A stretch of DNA of 64,000 nt from Phyto melanocephala (Eukaryota; Arthropoda; Insecta; Diptera; Rhinophoridae): assembly GCA_941918925.1 (NCBI GenBank), contig OW799234.1, forward strand, positions 117,465,128 to 117,529,127, in the 5' to 3' direction. A program made the translations under genes and the position numbers. Under the pieces are notes generated by a model. It ran no database searches, had not been told where the DNA came from, and was given only the letters and a program-made list of their open reading frames with translations. Every line of letters starts with the position of its first letter. Within the stretch, counting starts at the first letter, position 1. Below are positions 57,660 to 64,000 of this stretch, piece by piece.

Positions 57660-58340
57660 ATGAAAAGTTATTGTGGCACCCCACGGGAGTATTGGTATAT
57701 TTGTCGACAGTCAGGCGGCACTGTTGTCACTCAGGTCGTACATTTCTACGTCTTATTTAGTTGGCCAATGTAGAAAGGAACTGTCAAGGCTTGGTCAGCT
57801 AGCTGACATTACTCTAGTTTGGATTCCTGCGCATAAGGGCCACTATGGTAACGAGCGGGCTGAGGAGCTAGCCAGGAGAGGGTCTGCTTTGGATATCTCT
57901 AATGCAATTGCAGTTGCAATCCCGTTAGGGACTATAAAAAGCAGAATCTCCAGACACTCTTTCCTGAAGGCTGATGACAGGTGGCGTGGGTTTAGCACGT
58001 GTAAGGTGGCATGGCTTACGTGGCCCTCGATGCACGACGTACATTGCAATGTAACAGTCGAAGTCGGAGGGAAATATCGAGGTTGCTGGCGGTATTGACG
58101 GGTCACTGGATGTTAGGCAAACATGCAAGTCGACTCGGGCTTCCATCAAACGACCATTGTCGCAGCTGTCTGGATAGAGAGAAGGAGGAATCGGTTTTCC
58201 ACCTTCTCTGCGAATGTCCTTCACTGGCGTCTAAAAGACACAGATTTCTGGGCGAACATATACCAGATGGCCTCTCTGCGATATCTGAAATTGGACTGAA
58301 TTATCTACTGAGATACCTCACGGTCACGGGGTGGATCTAG
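57660..58340 (+). pseudogene. RNase H domain of a non-LTR retrotransposon
   Basis: Two frames joined by a shift near 58010 give an RNase H and C-terminal tail: GIFVDSQAALLSLRSY with a catalytic aspartate, LVWIPAHKGHYGNERAEELA with the conserved histidine (the last aspartate is replaced by glutamate, E-E instead of A-D), then RREISRLLAVLTGHWMLGKH, GLPSNDHCRSCLDREKEES and VFHLLCECPSL, the cysteine/histidine end typical of LINE ORF2. Reverse transcriptase and endonuclease are missing: 5'-truncated and dead. It is GC-richer than its surroundings and belongs to a different family from the one at 29712-32810. Confidence 0.82.
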
Positions 58341-58520
58341 TACCCTTACTCTTGGATTTATTCTGAGATACATTAAGAGCTGACGAGTGATGTGGTCCTA
58401 TCAAAACGGAGTCATATAGACTCTACTTGACTGTTGGCGTGCAGCGAACTACCACGATAACCTATTGTGGCACCATATGATATGACATACAAAAAATTTT
58501 CATTTAACAGTTAAATAAAT

Positions 58521-58580
58521 AATTCGAACCAGGGTATATTAGGTTTGAAGTTTTACACTCTAGCCACTGCACCAACATAC
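58521..58580 (-). other. tRNA-like relic, possibly SINE head
   Basis: On the minus strand TTGGTGCAGTGGCTAGAGTG is followed about 25 bases later by GGTTCGAATTATT, resembling polymerase III A and B boxes. Stem pairing is poor, so this is not a functional tRNA. It differs from the SINE family at 13997, 23799 and 27987. Confidence 0.35.
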
Positions 58581-59713
58581 TATTATCACTCCCTATATGA
58601 CTCCTTTTATTCTCTCTCTTATACAAAAATCAGAATAGGTTTCTGGGTAGAGCTGCCAATAACCGCAGATTGTCGATATCACTGGCTAAAAGTTTATTAA
58701 TGTTATCTATAAAGAAAGTTTTCAAAACATACTAAGAGTTCTTTAAGGTGATGCCCTTAAGCATTATATAAGTATTATAATCAAAATTAAATTTTATTTC
58801 TCAACGTCATATACTGTTTGATAAATAACCCTCTCATTTTTAACAATTATTAAAACTTATCAATGAAATAATAAAACAAACTCACACATTACTTAACACC
58901 TCAAACAAGCTTATAAAATATTGATTAGCCTATCAATCTTTTGCCACCTTTTAACAAAAGCTTAATCTTTACATATTAAAATCACAAAACAATTTACACA
59001 TTTTTTCACTTATTCAAATATTTATTAATTTTCGTTTACCTATTTGGCAAAAATGAAAATAAAGGCACATCAAATAAAATGTACTTTTACCTTCATATAT
59101 CATTTTGTTACAATAGCAGTTTCTTTTAATTTTTTATTATTTCGCTTTTTGCGTACCTATAACTTTCTTTCTAAATAAGTGCTCTGGAGCATTTAGATTA
59201 CACAAGAAACACAACAAAAATTAAAATAAGACTAGAAGGGAAAATAAATTGGGGTGTGGTAGTGTTTTAGAATAATAATGTTTCACATTTGAAAAATTGT
59301 ATTAATCTTGTGAATAAATAAATATTTAATTATCTGCAATGATTTTGCACTTCAGACTCAAAGTCCTACATACATGCATAAGTACGTATGGATGTACATG
59401 GAGATTGTAGTTGAATTTTAATATTTATAATGGGAGTTATACTGACAGTTTAATATAGAATGTATGTTTACTGGATCACACATACTTCTACATGTATTGG
59501 TGTAGAAAAGGGAATTTTGAAAGGCCCCTACAGTCATTCATGTTCTTTTAAGACTCAATTTAGTACGTTTATCTCTATATTATTAAAAAAAAATTTTTTT
59601 CTTCATTACGAAAGGGCACTAGACACAATCAAAATACATCTATAGTCTTTTAGTAGTATTTGTAGAAATGTGTTTTTATACTCTATTCGCTTCCTCTCCA
59701 ATAAGGCTCATAC
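58581..59713. other. no gene seen
   Basis: AT-rich DNA with chance frames only. Confidence 0.4.
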
Positions 59714-59812
59714 CTAAACAAGAGCGTTGCAATTTTGCATGTATTTTGTTATTGTAACAAAAACAAAACACATGTAAAAATCCAACGCTTGACGCTCAAC
59801 GCTCTTGTTTAG
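59714..59812. repeat. 99-bp inverted-repeat structure
   Basis: CTAAACAAGAGCGTTG (59714-59729) is exactly inverted at 59797-59812 (CAACGCTCTTGTTTAG). Inside, GCATGTATTTTGTT and AACAAAACACATG form a second stem. Looks like a small MITE; no target duplication recognised. Confidence 0.6.
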
Positions 59813-61825
59813 CTTATAAAAATGGGAGTCTGTCCGTGCCTTAAAATTTACAAGACCCACTTGTGACATCGAAATATAAGAATTTATGAGAGCAGATTAG
59901 AAATGAAAATCAGAAAAATCGCAGCACAACTTTCTGAGACTACCTATGTTTTTTCCCTTATTTTTGCTTGTATAATTTATTTAGGCGTGTCTACGCTTGT
60001 GACTATTTATAGATATTGTATGCCTTTAGAGATATTCGTAAGATATTTTTGATAAACCAGTCACTAGTCGGCAAAGTTATATACAAAATTATTTTAAAAA
60101 ATATATGCATGTATTTTCAAAATTTTTAATCAAATTATAAATCGTATATTCAAAAATTTTAAAACGCAAATCGTTTTTGTTTCAGTTTCTATACTACCAA
60201 GAGAGTCAGGAAGTGAAATATAACATGAAGTCAGAAATCAGGGCTAAGCAACGATGTGGTCATATTATTAGAAAAACGTGGTATGAAGACTATAAGTGTG
60301 TGCAGGTTAAGCAGCGTATGTCAACTTAAGTTGTACACAAGTAATTATAGTTTCTAGTAAACTTTCTAGTAAATTTTCAAATGTGTTCAGAAATAACAAC
60401 GAATGTGGTTTTGTGTTTTTTAAAAAAATTAAATAATTTGTCACTAATCAAACGTAAGTCAACATACTGCGTTAGTGCTGAACGCTTTTTGAATATATAT
60501 AGAAGTTACGTTGTTATTCCATTAAAAAGATCGTAATGGGTCCTTCTTATTATAGAAATTTTTACATCCAAGTAAAGTTCATTTTTAAATCAAGCAATAT
60601 TGCATTAATAACTCAAAATCGTCAAAAACAGACATACGCGGTTGCCCATGAAAATCATAGATATTGAGTACAGTGTTGTCAGATTGGGAGTATTATATTA
60701 TATTGGCTCAACTTTATTCTATTATTTAATTTCCTAAAACATTTTCTAAATGAAATTAACTTGTAATTTTAAGAATATTTAAAAATTGTTTCGATGTTAG
60801 CCGTGTGGAATTGACTTTCGGATTGAAGTAAATGGCGCTACAGTCTGTATCTAGGTTATTTATCTATACTGCAACTGTGCTTTATTTAATATCCCAATCG
60901 CTTGACATATCATGTAGGACAAGGTCTGTCGAGTCTGTTAGAATACATATGTACATATAATCCATATTTCGCCATTTTAATTTTATTTAGATATTTTTTT
61001 AGTTATAAAAGCTGATTACGATGTTTAAAAGTATTGATGGTGTATAAATTATCTACTATTCGCCAGAGTAGAAATTAATTAAAATCACTAATTTGTTAAA
61101 ACCGCTGATCTGATTGATACAAGCAACAATTTTTTATTGTATTTTTCCCTTTAGATGACGTTGTTTAAATCTTCACATATTTTTTTATTTTCTCTTAATT
61201 CACTTGTTTATGTTTATTTATTGGATTTATTTTAAATGTGGTAGCTGGGTTTTTCAATTTGGTATATTGCAAGCGTTCCCATTTAATATCAATGCTTTTA
61301 TAAAGTAAAAATTTTTTGAAAAAAGTAAGTAACATTTCAATATTTATACCCGTTGCAGGATAAATTTTTATTGACTATTTGAATACACGATTTTTTAAAT
61401 TAATTTTGATATATACGTTGGTTAATTAGAGGTAACTAACAAGTTCTGTTTTCTGTATGCAGGCATATTACTGAAATTCAAAAAATTGTTTTCTGAAGAA
61501 GATACAGCTGACACCATTAAAGCTAAATTTATTCAGTTACCAGTATGCAGCAAATGCCTACAGTAATTACATTTCATAACCTTACTTAAAGAGGAGTAGA
61601 TATAAGTAGCCAATTATGTTCCGAATACAATGTAGCCGTTGGCCAATAAAAACATTTTTTTAAACTTAAGTGAATCAACAAACAAGTAATATATATATAA
61701 AAAAAAACTATCAGAAATGATACCAAAAATGACAATAAATATGATTTACAAGACTGCTCGACGATTTAAAAAATACAACTGTATTCAACGCAACAAACCT
61801 ATTACTATACAGATACAGATCTTAG
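59813..61825. other. no gene seen
   Basis: AT-rich DNA. A lone TATACCCGTTGCAGGAT word near 61347 may be a Helitron trace. Confidence 0.4.
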
Positions 61826-61910
61826 TATAAACAGATTATTCCATAACTTTGTGCTATAACAGTTGGTAGTGGTTATAAAAAATCTGGTACTTCCGAATAT
61901 AGTAGTCTTA
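61826..61910 (+). repeat. older DINE-1-like 3' end abutting the next copy
   Basis: ACAGATTATTCCATAACTTT, GTTGGTAGTGGTTATAAAAA and TGGTACTTCCGAATATAGTA form a decayed 3' terminus immediately before the young copy starting at 61911, in the same orientation. Confidence 0.7.
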
Positions 61911-62572
61911 TTTTTTTATACCCGCCACCAAAAAAATGGTGGGGGTATATTCATTTTGTCATTCCGTTTGTAACACATCGAAATATCCATTTTAGACCCT
62001 ATAAAGTATATATATTCTGAATCAGGGTTTGATTTTATGACGATCTAGCTATGTCCGTCCGTCTGTCCGTCTGTCTGTCTGTCCGTCTGTCCGTCTGTCC
62101 GTCTGTTGAAAGCACGATAGAGGTCGCACCGAAAAAGCTAGGGGGCTCAAATTTTGCCAGAATCTTTCTTATAGACAAGGTTTGTTTGGTATTGAAAATG
62201 GGCTAAATCGGAATATTAGGAAGAGAGTTATAGCTCGAAAAGCAAGAGTAGGTCGAAAAAACCGTGTCCTTCAAACATCGAATAAAATAGAATTGTGTCC
62301 AAACGCATTAACGTAGACTCATGAGACTTCGAATATATATTTCCTGAGTAAAAACAATATTTTTCCCCGAAAATTATCTAAATCTATGCATTAGGAGAGG
62401 AGTTATCGATCAAAATGTACGAAAATTTATACCGCACAGTGTATTTTTCGGTATATTTAAAAACAAAAACGTCATAAAAGCAACAAAATTGGATGTACGA
62501 CTCTGAAATTTTGCATACTTTCTTTATTGGTGAGACGCTTTTTTGTAACGGAAAATCAATGTGCCACGTCCA

Positions 62573-63450
62573 CTTTTACGCCCACCTCCCATATAACGTT
62601 TTACCCAAAATTCATATAATTTCTCAATTTATGTAGATTTTGGAATAATAAAGGGCTATATTGAAACATCTCAGTTGTAGTCATTCGAAAATACAACTTT
62701 GACACGCCCACTATAACGCCCACTTTTCACGTTATATACCGTTAATGAAATTTAAAAGCTCATAAAACCGCCAAAATTAGAGGTATGATGATCAAATTCG
62801 CTACGTATATCCTTTTAGGCAATGTCATTACTGCGCCAGAAAATTAAGGCACCACGCCCACTTTTACGCCCACCTCCCATATAACGTTTTATTTAAAATT
62901 CATATAATTCCTCTATTAATAAAGATTTTGGAATAATAAAGGACTATATTGAAACACCTAAGTTGTACTCATTCGCAAAAATAACTTTGACACGCCTACT
63001 ATAACGCCCACTTTTCACGTTATATACCGTTAATGAAATTTAAAAGCTCATAAAACCGCCAAAATAAGAGGTATGATGATAAAATTTGCTACGTATATCC
63101 CCCTAGGCAATGTCATTACTGTGCTAGAAATTTGAGTTGCCACGCCCACTTTTACGCCCACCTCCCATATAACGTTTTACTCAAAATTCCTCTAATTTCT
63201 CTATTAATAATGATTTTGGATGAATAAAGGGCTATATTGAAACACCTAAGTTGTACTCATTCGCCAAAACAACTTTGACACGCCTACTATAACGCCCACT
63301 TTTCACGTAATCTACCGTTAATGAAATTTAAAAGCTCATAAAACCGCCAAAATTAGAGGTATGATGATCAAATTTGCTGTGTATATCCTCCTAATCAATG
63401 TTATTGTTGTGCCAAAAAGTTTAGGTGACACGGCCACTTTAACGCCTACC
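62573..63450 (+). repeat. 288-bp tandem array in second Helitron copy
   Basis: CTTTTACG(CC) starts at 62573, 62861, 63149 and (as CTTTAACG) 63437, each 288 bp apart, in phase with the array at 47651-48530. Confidence 0.88.
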
Positions 63451-63606
63451 TCCCATACAACGGCTTACCTTAAATTCATGTAATTTCTCTATTGACAAAG
63501 TTTTTGGGAAAATAAAGGGCTATATTGAAATATTTAAGTTGTATTTATTAGTAGAAACTTTATTGACACAGCTACTTTAACACACTTTCATTGAATTTCA
63601 TTTCAT

Positions 63607-64000
63607 TTAAGGACCGATGTTGTATTTAAATAAAACACAAATTATTTAGGATATTATTATTTCTTTTTATAATGATAATATTTGTATGGTTCAATTATGT
63701 ATTTAACAAAATATCGGCCAAATGACCCCCCCCTCATCCTTGGCGCCACTCCTCTATCTGATGGTCCAAATTTTCAATAACAATGTTGATGCTCAATTAT
63801 TGGGCATGATGATGAGTCGAGGTTGACTGCTCTTTTGCCACACTATCGCAAAAAACAGCAACAGTTCCCATTCAACGAACTAAGAAGGCATTCACAGATT
63901 TTCTAACATTTTATACAGACCTGTTTTGCAGAAATTTAAATATTTTTTACAATTCTCCCGATTGTGGACGAATTTGAACGATTATGTTGATCAAAAGAAT
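63607..64000 (-). pseudogene. mariner-derived insert, left end lost
   Basis: Same insert as at 48718-49331 (C-terminal IENLDHQIEEWRQ-type segment on the minus strand), but the GGGTGGTTAAATT terminus and about 60 bases of flanking Helitron are replaced by TTGAATTTCATTTCATTT. It continues past the window edge. Confidence 0.7.

Larger units (their letters stand above)
61911..64000 (+). mobile_element. DINE-1-like Helitron, cut by window end
   Basis: Same order of blocks as the copy at 47007-49476 and nearly identical to it: 5' hairpin, longer CCGTCTGTCC block (extra repeats), unique region, the tandem array, then mariner-derived sequence. The window ends before the 3' hairpin. Differences are mostly single bases, plus a rearranged junction at about 63590-63606 where the left mariner terminal repeat is missing. 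Confidence 0.86.

Overview
This window looks like gene-poor, AT-rich nuclear DNA from a higher fly (Diptera, probably a calyptrate such as a blowfly, house fly or relative). The basis is strong A/T bias, no operon structure, and several copies of a DINE-1/INE-1-like Helitron, a repeat type typical of Schizophora, with its TATACCC start, CCGTCTGTCCGTC block, CCACGCCCAC repeats and a hairpin before CTTGTT at the end. The species cannot be named from sequence alone. I found no convincing host protein-coding exon, rRNA or functional tRNA gene. Nearly every coding signal belongs to a transposable element.

Layout. 1-6.6 kb: AT-rich DNA with two related TA-flanked MITEs (3331-4012, 4135-4398) and fragments of DINE-1-like repeats. 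6595-9165: an apparently intact piggyBac element with perfect 12-bp terminal repeats, TTAA duplications and an unbroken 589-codon transposase. 10.9-13.9 kb: a mariner 3' fragment, then a second, unrelated and decayed piggyBac (11357-13875) that carries a nested foldback element. 14-17 kb: a tRNA-derived SINE, a TIR element, the 3' end of a non-LTR retrotransposon and a decayed mariner. 18.5-22.4 kb: two DINE-1-like Helitrons. 23.8-29.1 kb: a second SINE, a MITE, two DINE-1 pieces and a mariner gene interrupted near its start codon by a third SINE. 29.7-32.8 kb: an I-clade-like retrotransposon with reverse transcriptase and RNase H. 38-41 kb: two mariner pseudogenes. 42.1-43.0 kb: a repeat with a six-unit tandem array of about 122 bp. 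46.6 kb: a 159-bp near-perfect hairpin. 47.0-49.5 kb: a full DINE-1-like element. 49.8-54.0 kb: a recent Jockey-like insertion with intact ORF2, poly(A) and target-site duplication. 57.7-58.4 kb: an RNase H retrotransposon fragment. 61.9-64 kb: another DINE-1-like element cut by the window edge.

The parts do not form a pathway. They record successive insertions: mariner into a DINE-1 progenitor that was then co-amplified; a SINE into a mariner gene; a foldback element into a piggyBac; a young LINE beside a DINE-1. Two elements keep full-length catalytic reading frames: the piggyBac at 6.6-9.2 kb and the Jockey-like ORF2. I found no host defence, biosynthetic or other novel gene system. The most interesting signals are a shared asymmetric subterminal-palindrome layout in two different piggyBac families, the co-amplified mariner-in-Helitron lineage with visible empty sites, and a tRNA-SINE family with two body types.
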